In this document: positions 7,917 through 16,813 of the stretch, in pieces | Layout of the letters: each line of letters begins with the position of its first letter | How positions within the stretch are numbered: position 1 is the stretch's first letter | Assembly (NCBI GenBank): GCA_963665505.1 | Contig: OY762275.1 | Span: 310,001-374,000, forward strand | Direction of reading: 5' to 3' | DNA: 64,000 bases | Origin: QANA01 sp963665505 | GTDB lineage: Bacteria > Bacillota > Clostridia > Christensenellales > Christensenellaceae | Notes under the pieces: generated by a model | Seen by the model: only the letters and a program-made list of their open reading frames with translations | What the model was told of the DNA's origin: nothing | Databases searched by the model: none | Position numbers and translations under genes: made by a program

Positions 7917-9053
7917 TTAATCTAAAGCAAACAGGGAAAGCCCCTGTTTTCCGCCTAACAAGATCAAATTATCGCACAGCTTTCGAAAAGATGTTATGGA
8001 AAAATCTGGTGTGATGGATTTCACGAATTTACCCGTATAATCATATAGATATATAATACTTTCCGAAAAACAATAAACATGTTTTTCGGAAAGCGCAAAA
8101 TATTCGATCCCGGAGGGCAGCTGTATGGAAAGATCCGTTCCGCTGCACGAAAGGATACGCACCGTATAAATGGAACCGTCTATGCTGGTCGTCGGCACAT
8201 ACGCAAGGATCAGGTCATCCTTTGTCGTATACGTATCTACCTGTTTGCTCCCGTATACCAGCCATTCAGCGATCTTTTCCCCGAACGTATCATACGCGAT
8301 CAGAGAATTCGTGTCGCTTATATAGACGTCGGATTCAAAGAAACAGACATCGCTTACGAGTTGTCCGTACACCTCATGCAACCCCGTTATTTTTTGCTGG
8401 GTGGGCGACATGGTGGTGATGCGGCATATGGGTTCGACGCCGGTGGTATCCAACGTAAGGTACCACAGGTTGTCGGCCCCGTAAAACCCGAATTTCAAAA
8501 CTGTGGTATTGGGCAGTTCGACCCGGTCGACCTCTTTCCCATCCATATCAAAAATGCGGATGTATTGCGTAGATTCACCTTTGATATAGGAAAGCAAAGC
8601 GACGCTGCTTTCCCCACAAACGACTTCCGATATGATAAAATCGGAGGAGGGGATGTTGAAAAGGGGGTTTTTATCGGCGTCCAGTATTGTGGCGGTCTGT
8701 TCGTTATACAGGCAGACAATTTTTTTCCCCACCGCGAGCTCCAGTTTGTCGGAAGAAAATTTGGATGTCCATACGATTTCGTTGTTTTTGTCTATACGGT
8801 ATAACGAAGTACCCTTCAGGTAATAAATGGAAGCCTCATCATACGCATCGATCTCTGCGCTTTCGGATAAGTCCAGTGCGGTAAAGGAATCTTCTTTACC
8901 GAAAATATCGGTATAAAACAGCAGGAACAACAAAAAGAGGAGGATAAATAAAAGGATGCCTCCGATGATCAGGACTCTGTAATCCCATTTTTTTTGCTCT
9001 CCGCGACCGATGAAACTTGCCCGGCTGCGGAACCCACGGCGTTTTCTGTACAT
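7917..9053 (-). CDS. Membrane-anchored beta-propeller-like protein (DUF5711-like)
   Basis: 378 residues: a basic N-terminus, one transmembrane helix at about 26-47 (very Leu/Ile/Phe-rich), then an extracytoplasmic region of repeated beta-strand units resembling a propeller (recurring short blades with Y/F-x-D turns). From memory it resembles clostridial proteins labelled DUF5711; this is unverified. No catalytic motif is visible. Architecture is like the protein at 45073-46218. It is followed closely by the CvpA-like gene, which suggests a joint envelope role, but no function can be assigned. Confidence 0.6.
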   Translation of the reverse strand: MYRKRRGFRSRASFIGRGEQKKWDYRVLIIGGILLFILLFLLFLLFYTDIFGKEDSFTALDLSESAEIDAYDEASIYYLKGTSLYRIDKNNEIVWTSKFSSDKLELAVGKKIVCLYNEQTATILDADKNPLFNIPSSDFIISEVVCGESSVALLSYIKGESTQYIRIFDMDGKEVDRVELPNTTVLKFGFYGADNLWYLTLDTTGVEPICRITTMSPTQQKITGLHEVYGQLVSDVCFFESDVYISDTNSLIAYDTFGEKIAEWLVYGSKQVDTYTTKDDLILAYVPTTSIDGSIYTVRILSCSGTDLSIQLPSGIEYFALSEKHVYCFSESIIYLYDYTGKFVKSITPDFSITSFRKLCDNLILLGGKQGLSLFALD

Positions 9054-9101
9054 ATTTATATAAGCCTCGCAGGAGCCTTGTTAACCATAAACTAGATTGC
9101 C

Positions 9102-9138
9102 TTCCCGGGGATTTATACCCCTGTTCGAATCCGGGAAA
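9102..9138. other. Inverted repeat in divergent intergenic region
   Basis: TTCCCGG pairs with CCGGGAA across a loop that contains a second GGGG/CCCC pairing. It lies in the 5' leader of the minus-strand operon. The T-loop-like GTTCGAATC inside does not belong to a complete tRNA. Confidence 0.4.
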
Positions 9139-9174
9139 GTATTTTCGTAAAACAGACTACCAATAGGGTAACTA

Positions 9175-9183
9175 TGATATAAT
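9175..9183 (+). promoter_or_regulatory. Extended -10 promoter before cca
   Basis: TGATATAAT is an exact extended -10 element (TG-N-TATAAT). The -35 is poor, as is common with extended -10 promoters. It would start transcription about 65 bp before the cca GTG. Confidence 0.6.
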
Positions 9184-9257
9184 AACATTATACTATAAGT
9201 TTTTGCAAAACACCATTGCGAAAAATGGGGCAACAAATAGGAAGGCAAGGCGGGGCA

Positions 9258-10691
9258 GTGACAGAGACGACGATAAATATCGGTGCGCAAGATAGGATGA
9301 TTCTGGACAAAATAGAAACATTGTTTGCGGCATCCGGCAAAAAAGTATATTTGGTTGGCGGATATATCAGGAACTGTCTGCTTTCTTTGCCGCCTTCCGA
9401 TATGGACATTGCTTCCTCCCTATTGCCGGAAGAAGTCCTGCACCTGGCGGGAGACCAGGGAGATATCCGTGCCAGGATCGTCAATCTGCGGCTGGGAACG
9501 GTGGAGTTTTGCGTCAGCGGCCGAAAAATAGAACACACCACTTTTCGGAAGGAAAGTTATGGAGGGGATGGTTTCCATACACCCCGGGATGTTCATATAG
9601 GGGTGGGTCTGGAAGAAGATGCAAAAAGACGGGATTTTTCCGTCAACGCCCTCTACTATGAACTGACGGAGAGAAAAGTATTGGACCCTACGGGGCGGGG
9701 CAGAGAAGATATTTGCCGCCGCCGGCTGCGCGCCGCGGTCGAGAACCCGGAAGACATGATAAAGGACGACGCGCTGCGCCTGCTCCGGATGGTGCGGCAG
9801 GCATGCGAGCTGGGATTCACGATCCAGAAGCAGCTTTTTTGTGCGGCAAAGAAGCATGTTCGCAATATTCATGCCATTTCCAAAGAACGCATCGGTGTGG
9901 AAATGGATAAAATATTGCTTTCCGATACAGGATACGGCCTGCCGCAAAAAGTGCCGGCTCCCCTGCGGGCGGTGCTGTACCTGAGCGCACTGGGGCTGCT
10001 GGAAGAATTGATCCCGGAATTTGCCGGAGCGCAGGACATCGGGAAATGCAAATACCATAAATACAACGTATATCTGCATACTGCCCGTACGGTCGCGTAT
10101 ACGCCGCCGGACAAAATATTGCGGTACGCGGCGCTTTTCCATGATGTGGGCAAACCCAATGTGTGGAAAACGACAGGCAAAATGCACGAACACGATAAAT
10201 TGGGTGCGCAGATCGTGCAGGAACGCCTGCCGGCGCTGGGCGTGGATAAGAATACCGTACGGGAAGTCGCGTTGCTGGTGCGGGAGCATATGTACGATCT
10301 GGATGGACGGACCCGGGAAGGAAAAGTACGGGGCAAGGCCCAAACACTTGGGTACGAAACATTTTACAGACTCGCTGCTTTAAAAGAAGCGGATGTGCTG
10401 GGCAGCGGCTGGGCGCAGCGGCCGGTATGGACGGCTGAAAAATTCCGTCTGATCGCCGCCAAGATGCAGGCAGAACACACTCCTATGAAACTAACGGATT
10501 TAGATATCCGAGGGACGGACCTGATGGAACGCCTAGGGGTACGGGGAAAGATGGTAGGAGAACTCCTCGCGGCGTTGCTTAGGGAATGTGCGGCGAATCC
10601 CTCTCTGAATGAAAAAGAAAAACTTTTGCGGGTGGCCGGAGGAAGGCTGAAAAACTTGCGAAAAAACGCTTCCAATAGTATGATAAAATAG
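9258..10691 (+). CDS. cca: CCA-adding tRNA nucleotidyltransferase with HD domain
   Basis: Adds or repairs the 3' CCA end of tRNAs. I chose the GTG at 9258 (477 residues) because AAGG/GGCGGGG lies just upstream; in-frame ATG 9225 and TTG 9216 lack a ribosome site. Nucleotidyltransferase motifs: LVGGYIR at 32-38 and metal-binding D48/D50 (DMD). The RNA- and base-recognition region follows, then an HD-type domain with HD at 295-296 (FHDVGKP). Class II CCA enzymes fused to an HD domain are common in Firmicutes; the HD domain may have phosphohydrolase activity. Confidence 0.92.
   Translation: MTETTINIGAQDRMILDKIETLFAASGKKVYLVGGYIRNCLLSLPPSDMDIASSLLPEEVLHLAGDQGDIRARIVNLRLGTVEFCVSGRKIEHTTFRKESYGGDGFHTPRDVHIGVGLEEDAKRRDFSVNALYYELTERKVLDPTGRGREDICRRRLRAAVENPEDMIKDDALRLLRMVRQACELGFTIQKQLFCAAKKHVRNIHAISKERIGVEMDKILLSDTGYGLPQKVPAPLRAVLYLSALGLLEELIPEFAGAQDIGKCKYHKYNVYLHTARTVAYTPPDKILRYAALFHDVGKPNVWKTTGKMHEHDKLGAQIVQERLPALGVDKNTVREVALLVREHMYDLDGRTREGKVRGKAQTLGYETFYRLAALKEADVLGSGWAQRPVWTAEKFRLIAAKMQAEHTPMKLTDLDIRGTDLMERLGVRGKMVGELLAALLRECAANPSLNEKEKLLRVAGGRLKNLRKNASNSMIK
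10656..10684 (+). promoter_or_regulatory. Promoter inside 3' end of cca
   Basis: TTGCGA, 17-bp spacer, TATGAT. It would transcribe the hydrolase and probably the primosome genes independently of cca. Confidence 0.5.
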
Positions 10692-10733
10692 ATATTTTCG
10701 GGTGGAATCCGTAAGAATATCGGGGGATATACC

Positions 10734-11648
10734 GTGATTACAAAAACGCATGATGCCGGATTTACGAATAACAGAAATGTAGGCAAATATGTTGGCGTTG
10801 CTTTTTCGACGGTGGTGCGGAACGAAAAAGGCAGGGAAGAACAGGTCCGTGTTAAGATGAAAGCCCACTATTTTGAAGCCGGGCAGGGGAAGGTGGTGCT
10901 GCTTTTACATGGAGCGGCCCAATCGGCGTATATCTATAAGCGGAATTTTCATGTGCTGGCGGAGCAATACCGTGTCATCATGCCGGATCTGCCGGGGCAC
11001 GGATATTCCGGTTGTCCCGACATGGACTATACCACAGACGATTTTTCCCTTTTCATTGAGGCGTTTGCCAATGCCCTAAGCATTGATAAAATGAGCATTG
11101 TCGCGTATGGGCAAAGTGCCGTTTACGCGCTGGATTTTTGTTATTACAATCCCCGCAGGGTAGATAAATTCGTGTTCATCAACCCGGGCGCACTGCAAAA
11201 TACGCATTTCGCGGGGGCCCGTTTTCTGCGGTACAGCCTGGGATTGTTCATCGTCAACCGGTATGCGCGCTATACGTATATGAAGAAGCAGTTGGGCAAG
11301 GGTTTTTTTGATAGGACGGTATTGTATGGAACCGATATTGCGGAAATGTGCCGGCCGTTCAAAAGCCCGGCGGTCCGATTCGCCGTACGGTTGTCCGTGG
11401 CAAACTTTTTCGCCGGAGAACTCCTGGACAAGCTGCCCAGGATCAAAGTGAAGACTTTGTTTGTAGAAGGAACAGACGATACGCTTTCAAACAAGCGGGA
11501 TACGCAGCTTTTCCTGGACGGCATAGATGATGCATATGAAATGAAGGTGCGGAATTGCGGGGCTTTTCCCATGTTTGAGAAGCCGCATCTTACCAACAAG
11601 GGGATCCTGCAGTTTCTGGCCGCCCCGGGAACGCGAGACGGAGAGTAA
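10734..11648 (+). CDS. Alpha/beta hydrolase
   Basis: 304 residues; GTG start with GGGGGA 6 bp upstream. Alpha/beta-hydrolase fold: oxyanion HG at 59-60, nucleophile elbow GQSAV with Ser128, acid D248 or D249 and His285. The elbow lacks the second Gly of the usual G-x-S-x-G. It has a cap-like segment after the elbow. The substrate cannot be told. dnaD-like starts 12 bp downstream, so it is likely in the same transcript, though the functional link is unclear. Confidence 0.8.
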   Translation: MITKTHDAGFTNNRNVGKYVGVAFSTVVRNEKGREEQVRVKMKAHYFEAGQGKVVLLLHGAAQSAYIYKRNFHVLAEQYRVIMPDLPGHGYSGCPDMDYTTDDFSLFIEAFANALSIDKMSIVAYGQSAVYALDFCYYNPRRVDKFVFINPGALQNTHFAGARFLRYSLGLFIVNRYARYTYMKKQLGKGFFDRTVLYGTDIAEMCRPFKSPAVRFAVRLSVANFFAGELLDKLPRIKVKTLFVEGTDDTLSNKRDTQLFLDGIDDAYEMKVRNCGAFPMFEKPHLTNKGILQFLAAPGTRDGE

Positions 11649-11660
11649 GGGAACGATCGC

Positions 11661-13127
11661 ATGATAAAATTTGACAAAACGATATGGGACATGGCGGTGA
11701 TCCCCAAAAGCGTGATCCGTTCGCTGCTCACGGTTGGGGAGGCAAGTATCAAGGTATACCTTTACGGCCTGCTCCGGGAGGAGGGAGAGCCCGAACGGAT
11801 CCAACAGGAGACCGGGATCGATAAAACTGCGTTTTGGGAGGCGGTGGACGAGCTGCAGAAGCGCGGTCTTCTTTTCTTGGACGCGTCGCTCGGAGATACC
11901 CGTATGGTTTTCCAAAACAAAGAATCGGCTGTCCTGCGGGAAGCGGAGGAAAGCCTATATAAAGACGCCAGTTTCAACAATATGTTGCAGGCGTTATTTT
12001 CGGACAGAGAACTTTCCTATACAGATTACAAGGTTTTTTACGAACTGGTCGACGTATATGGGATGCCCCGGCCGGTCGTGCTCGTACTGGCCGAATATTG
12101 CATCGGCAAGAGCCGTACGGGAAACCGTGTGAGCATGCGCTATATTAGAGAAACGGCAAAAACATGGGCAAAAGAAGGGATCGACACGCTGGAACTTGCG
12201 CAGCAAAAAATATCTGCGATTCATGCGGCGCCGGGGGGTGCGCAGGATATATTGCGTTCTTTGAAGATCAACCGGTTGCCGACCGAGCAGGAAGAAGTAT
12301 TGTATGAAAAATGGAAAGAGGAATGGGGCTTTTCCCATGAAGCGATTCATGCGGCTACGGCCGCTACGACGGGCGCACAGTATCCGACGTTTAAATATCT
12401 GGATGGGATCCTTAAAAATCTGTACGGGGCCAAGCGGCTTTCTTCCGTTGCCGTAAAGGAGTATTTTTCCGCCACCGGCCAGATGGATGACACGATCAAA
12501 ATGCTTCTTAGAAAACTTTCTTACCCGAGACTTACCGTTTCTTCCGAACACCGGATGAAATATCTTCGCTGGCAGGAGATGGGATTTGGCGAAAAGGAAA
12601 TGGATTTTGCCTGTGCCTGTGCGGTATCCGCCGGTACTCCCAGTCTGGAATATATGGATACGTTGCTGACGGGCTGGAAATCCCAGGGCCTGGTAGGAGA
12701 AGCGGATATACAGGCCTATCTTGAACAGCAGGCGGCAAAAAAGGAAACCATCAAAAAGATGCTGGAAACGGCCGGCGTGAAAAAGCGGATATCCCGCGGG
12801 GATGAGCGATCGTATGAAAAATTCTCGGGAAAATATGGTTTCCCGGATGCGATCATTCTCTATGCCGCAGCCTGCGCCTACGGTCTTAGCGCGCCGCTGA
12901 AAGCTATGGATACGATCCTTTCCCGCTGGAAGGAAACAGGGGTGCATACGTTGGAAGAGGCAAAACGGCAGGATGAAGACTTCAGGAAATCCCATGCCGC
13001 GCGTAAACGGATGAGCGATATCGCGGAACGCACGTATTCCGAACAGGAACTGGATGCATTGGTCAAGGACCCTATCGCAAACTACCAAAACATAAAAGAA
13101 ACTGCGGACAAAGAACATAACATATAG
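11661..13127 (+). CDS. DnaD-like replication initiation protein with four DnaB_2-type repeats
   Basis: 488 residues. The N-terminal region (about 1-110) resembles the winged-helix domain of DnaD/DnaB primosome proteins. The rest contains four related helical units with a Y-x(2-3)-[IL]-x(3-4)-W core: Y161-W169, Y246, Y331 and A415/M416, spaced 85, 85 and 84 residues apart. These match the DnaB_2 (DnaD C-terminal) domain, which binds DNA. Bacillus DnaD has one such domain and DnaB two, so four is unusual. The next gene, 9 bp downstream, encodes a DnaI/DnaC-type helicase loader, supporting a primosome role. Confidence 0.85.
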   Translation: MIKFDKTIWDMAVIPKSVIRSLLTVGEASIKVYLYGLLREEGEPERIQQETGIDKTAFWEAVDELQKRGLLFLDASLGDTRMVFQNKESAVLREAEESLYKDASFNNMLQALFSDRELSYTDYKVFYELVDVYGMPRPVVLVLAEYCIGKSRTGNRVSMRYIRETAKTWAKEGIDTLELAQQKISAIHAAPGGAQDILRSLKINRLPTEQEEVLYEKWKEEWGFSHEAIHAATAATTGAQYPTFKYLDGILKNLYGAKRLSSVAVKEYFSATGQMDDTIKMLLRKLSYPRLTVSSEHRMKYLRWQEMGFGEKEMDFACACAVSAGTPSLEYMDTLLTGWKSQGLVGEADIQAYLEQQAAKKETIKKMLETAGVKKRISRGDERSYEKFSGKYGFPDAIILYAAACAYGLSAPLKAMDTILSRWKETGVHTLEEAKRQDEDFRKSHAARKRMSDIAERTYSEQELDALVKDPIANYQNIKETADKEHNI

Positions 13128-13136
13128 GAGCCCCAT

Positions 13137-14078
13137 ATGGCAAAAACAATGGAAGATCTGCTTTGTGAATATGAAGTCAGAGAAAATGCCCGGACAAGAG
13201 AGGCGGCCGCAAAAAAAACGGCTTTATATGCGGCGCATCCCGTTTTGGAACGATTGGATGCAGAAAGACGCATGCTTATTATTAGCGAGTTGCAAGGCGT
13301 GCTGCGGTCTCCGGAGAACAAAGAGGCGATCAAAAAAGAATGCGCATTGCAGTTGCGGGAAATAGAAAAAGAGATTGCTTGTTACCGGAAAAAACATGCC
13401 ATCGGGGAAGAGGAGACGTCCGCGGCGTGTCCTTTATGCAACGGCAGCGGATTTCAGGGAGATGCCTTTTGCGTTTGCCTGAAAGAAAGGGCCTATGCGG
13501 AGGTTTTCGGGGGCGAAGACGTGCAGAGCCTGGAAGGAAGTTTCTCAGCCTTTCGGGAAGAAGTGTTCCCGGAATCCGGCGGGCAGCGGGCAAGGATGTC
13601 TGCTATGGAACGGTTTTTTGAGGAATATGCCCGGGATTTCCCGCACAATCGGCAAAAGCAGCTGCTTTTGCTAGGCACGGCGGGGCTGGGGAAAAGTTTT
13701 CTTTTGGCCGCGCTTCTAAAAAAGATCCGCGCAAAACAGCGGGATATCTGCTATATACAAGCCGCACGGCTGTTCGATTATTTTCACAGGGATCGTTTGG
13801 GAGAAGTTTTTGAAATCGGGCTGCTCTATAACGCGACTGTGCTCGCAATCGACGATCTGGGCAGTGAACCGATGACGCAGAATGTTACCCGCGAATACTT
13901 TTTTGACCTACTTTGTTATCGGCAAAGGGCGGGATTGCACACGTTTATGGTGACCAATCATTCGTTTTCCCAGTTGAAAGAGCGGTATACCGAAAAAATC
14001 TCTTCCCGTCTGCTCGGAGGGAAAGACAGCCTGGCCATCCGCTTTTTGGGCAAGGATATACGGCTGGCGGAAGCCTAA
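13137..14078 (+). CDS. DnaI/DnaC-like primosomal ATPase (helicase loader)
   Basis: 313 residues; AGGAG Shine-Dalgarno. An N-terminal regulatory region carries a putative zinc site, C98-x2-C101 and C112-x-C114, like Bacillus DnaI. A AAA+ ATPase domain follows: Walker A GTAGLGKS at 180-187 and Walker B LAIDDLGSEP near residue 240. Family members load the replicative helicase onto DNA. It is coupled to the DnaD-like gene, giving a complete two-gene loading module. The symbol is withheld because DnaI and DnaC cannot be distinguished here. Confidence 0.88.
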   Translation: MAKTMEDLLCEYEVRENARTREAAAKKTALYAAHPVLERLDAERRMLIISELQGVLRSPENKEAIKKECALQLREIEKEIACYRKKHAIGEEETSAACPLCNGSGFQGDAFCVCLKERAYAEVFGGEDVQSLEGSFSAFREEVFPESGGQRARMSAMERFFEEYARDFPHNRQKQLLLLGTAGLGKSFLLAALLKKIRAKQRDICYIQAARLFDYFHRDRLGEVFEIGLLYNATVLAIDDLGSEPMTQNVTREYFFDLLCYRQRAGLHTFMVTNHSFSQLKERYTEKISSRLLGGKDSLAIRFLGKDIRLAEA

Positions 14079-14096
14079 GCGCGCGAAAAGGAAAAA

Positions 14097-14125
14097 TTGC
14101 AAAAAATACCAGCGTTTGTTATAAT
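14097..14125 (+). promoter_or_regulatory. Promoter of acetyltransferase gene
   Basis: TTGCAA, 17-bp spacer, TATAAT with TGT immediately before it (extended -10). Strong vegetative promoter form. Confidence 0.75.
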
Positions 14126-14177
14126 CACTGTAAAGTCAGTTGGTATCAGGAAATAATTTTGTTGAAAGGGCATAGAG

Positions 14178-14639
14178 ATGGCGATAGAATATTTTCAAAT
14201 AAATGAGAGCGATTACGAAATGCTTACCCAGATCGTACAGCTGGAGCAGCAGGTCCATGCAGACAGGGGGGCCGGGCTCAATTATTTCGAGGCGCATGCA
14301 TTTATCCGTTATGGTAGGGTGTACGCTGCCGTCGAATACGATGAGATATTGGGCTGTGCGTATTTCATCAAAGATTTTTCCAATCCGAACCGGGTATTTT
14401 TGTATAGTGTTGTCGTCAAGCCCTCCGAAGTGGGGAAGCGCCTGGGAGAATCTTTGCTGCTGAGCGCGTTTGCCGATTTGAAGGAAGCGAACCTCCGTAT
14501 GGTGGAGGTCACGGTGCATCCGTCCAACCATAAGGCATTGCGCGTGTATCGGGAAGAACTGGGCTTTAATGTGATCAATGCGCAGAATGAATCGGAATAT
14601 ACGGATGTGGAGTTTCTGGTGCTGCGAAAAATGCTGTGA
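14178..14639 (+). CDS. GNAT family N-acetyltransferase
   Basis: 153 residues, a single GNAT fold. The acetyl-CoA-binding strand-helix is present around VVVKPSEVGKRLGESLL (motif A), followed by the EVTVHPSNHKALRVYRE segment where an asparagine and tyrosine are usual. It resembles RimI/diaminobutyrate-type acetyltransferases only at fold level, and the substrate is unknown. It has its own promoter. Confidence 0.82.
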   Translation: MAIEYFQINESDYEMLTQIVQLEQQVHADRGAGLNYFEAHAFIRYGRVYAAVEYDEILGCAYFIKDFSNPNRVFLYSVVVKPSEVGKRLGESLLLSAFADLKEANLRMVEVTVHPSNHKALRVYREELGFNVINAQNESEYTDVEFLVLRKML

Positions 14640-14707
14640 GCGCACCGGAAGGACGGAACAAACGGATGGTTTTGGTTATATAAATTTATTGTGAATGGAG
14701 GGGAAAC

Positions 14708-15388
14708 ATGCGGTACAATGTATTTGGAGGGGTGCTGCCGGCAGTCGATCTGTCGCTTGAACAGGGTGAAAGCATATATACGCAGGCCGGCGGAATGACA
14801 TGGATGACGGATGGGTTTCACATGGAAACCAACATGCGCGGCGGGTTTATGAAGAGCCTGGGTCGCATGTTCACCGGAGAATCTTTTTTTATGGCGACTT
14901 ATACGGCGGAAAGACCGGGGCAACAATTAACGATTGCCTCTACTTTCCCGGGGACAATACTGCCGCTGGTGCTCGACGGGTCGATGGAATATATCTGCCA
15001 GAAGCAGGCGTTCCTGTGTGCGACACCGGGCATCGAACTCTCCGCGGCCGTGCAACTGAATAAAGGGGGTCTGTTCGGCGGAGAAGGGTTTATCCTCCAG
15101 CGCCTTTCCGGGCAAGGCGTAGCCTTTTTGGAATTGGACGGATCCGTAGTGGAGAGGACACTGGCGCCGGGCGAACGTCTGAAAGTGAGCACCGGAAACG
15201 TAGCTCTTTATGAAGCGACGGTACAATACAGCGCAGAAGTTGTACGCGGATTTAAAAATATCCTGTTTGGCGGAGAAGGCCTTTTCCTGACGGTATTGGA
15301 AGGTCCGGGGAAACTATGGCTGCAGACGATGAACATGCCTGGCTTTGCGGGGCGGATTCTTCCGTATCTGCCGGCCCGGCACAACTGA
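14708..15388 (+). CDS. AIM24/TIGR00266 family protein
   Basis: 226 residues, rich in glycine and beta strands, with GESIYTQAGGMTWM near the start and two GGLFGGEGF-like repeats (about 120 and 190). This matches the AIM24 (TIGR00266) family, a jelly-roll-like protein of unknown function widespread in bacteria. The start follows TGGAGGGG. Confidence 0.88.
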   Translation: MRYNVFGGVLPAVDLSLEQGESIYTQAGGMTWMTDGFHMETNMRGGFMKSLGRMFTGESFFMATYTAERPGQQLTIASTFPGTILPLVLDGSMEYICQKQAFLCATPGIELSAAVQLNKGGLFGGEGFILQRLSGQGVAFLELDGSVVERTLAPGERLKVSTGNVALYEATVQYSAEVVRGFKNILFGGEGLFLTVLEGPGKLWLQTMNMPGFAGRILPYLPARHN

Positions 15389-15412
15389 GCGATCGCATAG
15401 AAAAAAAGAAGC

Positions 15413-15447
15413 AACAAAGCCGCCCCGGGAAGGGGCGGCTTTGTTTA
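15413..15447. terminator. Bidirectional terminator
   Basis: AACAAAGCCGCCCC, a GGGAA loop and the exact complement. It serves the AIM24 gene (plus) and overlaps the end of the minus-strand ABC ATPase gene. Confidence 0.92.
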
Positions 15448-16032
15448 TTGCCCTAAAAAAACCAATGGCGGTCCGGTGAGTGTAAACACCTGTTCGGCCA
15501 CACGGTGTGCGTCTTCCTTATCATGGGTGACAAACAGGCATAACTTCCCCCGGGTCTCTTCCCTGATCAAAGGGATGATCTTATCCTTGTTCTCTTGGTC
15601 CAAACCCTGGAAGGGTTCGTCAAAGAGGAATATATCGCTCGGCGCCGCCAGTGCCCGTGCGATCGCGACCTTTTGTTTCATGCCGCCGGAGAGTTCGCCG
15701 GGATAGGAAGCGGCAAAGGCAGCCATATCCAAACGGGCCAGCCAGGCGCGGGCCGTCTCGGGAGAAGATACCAGCGCGATGTTCTTTTCCGCCGTCGCCC
15801 AGGGCAGCAGGCGGTCGTCTTGGAATACATAGGAAACCTTTGCATCGTCCGTCTCTACCCGGCCACTGTCCGGCGGCAGAATCCCGGCGACGATGTTCAG
15901 CAACGTTGTCTTTCCACAACCGGAAACTCCCGTTAGGCAGTAGCTGCCCGGGCCCGAAAAACGATAAGAAAAATCCCGCAATACAAAAAGCGTCCCAAAT
16001 GTTTTATACACGTTTTGAAAAACAATATCCAT
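15445..16032 (-). CDS. ABC transporter ATP-binding protein (SsuB/TauB type)
   Basis: 195 residues, somewhat shorter than the usual 230-260. Walker A GVSGCGKTT, Q-loop FQDDRLLPW, signature LSGGM, Walker B FLFDEP and switch VTHD are all present. It resembles the nitrate/sulfonate/taurine importer ATPases. It is the last gene of a minus-strand operon, crp-SBP-permease-ATPase. Confidence 0.9.
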   Translation of the reverse strand: MDIVFQNVYKTFGTLFVLRDFSYRFSGPGSYCLTGVSGCGKTTLLNIVAGILPPDSGRVETDDAKVSYVFQDDRLLPWATAEKNIALVSSPETARAWLARLDMAAFAASYPGELSGGMKQKVAIARALAAPSDIFLFDEPFQGLDQENKDKIIPLIREETRGKLCLFVTHDKEDAHRVAEQVFTLTGPPLVFLGQ

Positions 16033-16041
16033 ACGGGCCTC

Positions 16042-16788
16042 CTATTTTCGTGTATGCTCGGCCGGGGAGGGCAGGAGCCGTACGATTATTTTTTCCAACA
16101 ACACGCTGAACAATATGATGGTCGCCGTCCAGGCAAACAGATCGGGAATCTCGAGGTATACCTTGGCGTTATATAATTTATTGCCGATGGAAAAAGCCGG
16201 GTGGCAGATGACTTCGGCGGCGATCCCCGCTTTCCACGCAAACCCGAGGGAAGTGACGGCTGCCGCCGTAAAAAACGGCTGCACGCTGGGTATATAGACA
16301 TTCCGGAATTTTGCGGCTTTGGAAAACCGAAACACGGTTGCCATTTCCAACAGATCTTTCCGGACGGCGCCGATGCCCTCCATCACGTTCGCCCATACGA
16401 GACCCAGCACCATAAGGAAAGTGGTGAAGATGGGCACCGCGTCTTTCGAGAGCCAGAAGAACACAAGGATGATGAACGAAGCGACAGGCGTGGCGCGGAT
16501 GATGGAAAGAAGGGGCCGCAGAAAATCGTTGAGGAAGGAAGACCAGGTGGAAAACAATGCAAGGACGCATCCGGCCAGGAGGCCGGCGATATATCCGGCC
16601 AGGATCCTTGCCATGGATGCGATAATAGATTTCCAGTAGCTGATTTCTCCCAGCAAAAACCACAGCCGCTGCGCGACGGCGAGGGGGGAAGGAATCAAAA
16701 TATCCTGCCCGACGCACAGATACGCAATCTGCCAGACGGCGATCCATATGATGAAAATAACGGCTTTTTTAGCGGCCTTTTTTACCAT
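16042..16788 (-). CDS. ABC transporter permease (SsuC/TauC type)
   Basis: 248 residues with about six hydrophobic segments and a cytoplasmic EAA-like loop around MEGIGAVRKDLLEMA. This is the binding-protein-dependent transport permease family typical of sulfonate/nitrate/taurine systems. It pairs with the adjacent ATPase (9 bp downstream) and lipoprotein (25 bp upstream). The substrate is unknown. Confidence 0.9.
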   Translation of the reverse strand: MVKKAAKKAVIFIIWIAVWQIAYLCVGQDILIPSPLAVAQRLWFLLGEISYWKSIIASMARILAGYIAGLLAGCVLALFSTWSSFLNDFLRPLLSIIRATPVASFIILVFFWLSKDAVPIFTTFLMVLGLVWANVMEGIGAVRKDLLEMATVFRFSKAAKFRNVYIPSVQPFFTAAAVTSLGFAWKAGIAAEVICHPAFSIGNKLYNAKVYLEIPDLFAWTATIILFSVLLEKIIVRLLPSPAEHTRK

Positions 16789-16813
16789 GACAATACAAAC
16801 CTTCTGTTTTCGA

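Noticed and set aside
9119..9142. T-loop-like GTTCGAATC suggesting a tRNA
   Set aside because: The T stem has a mismatch and no acceptor, D or anticodon arm can be built around it.
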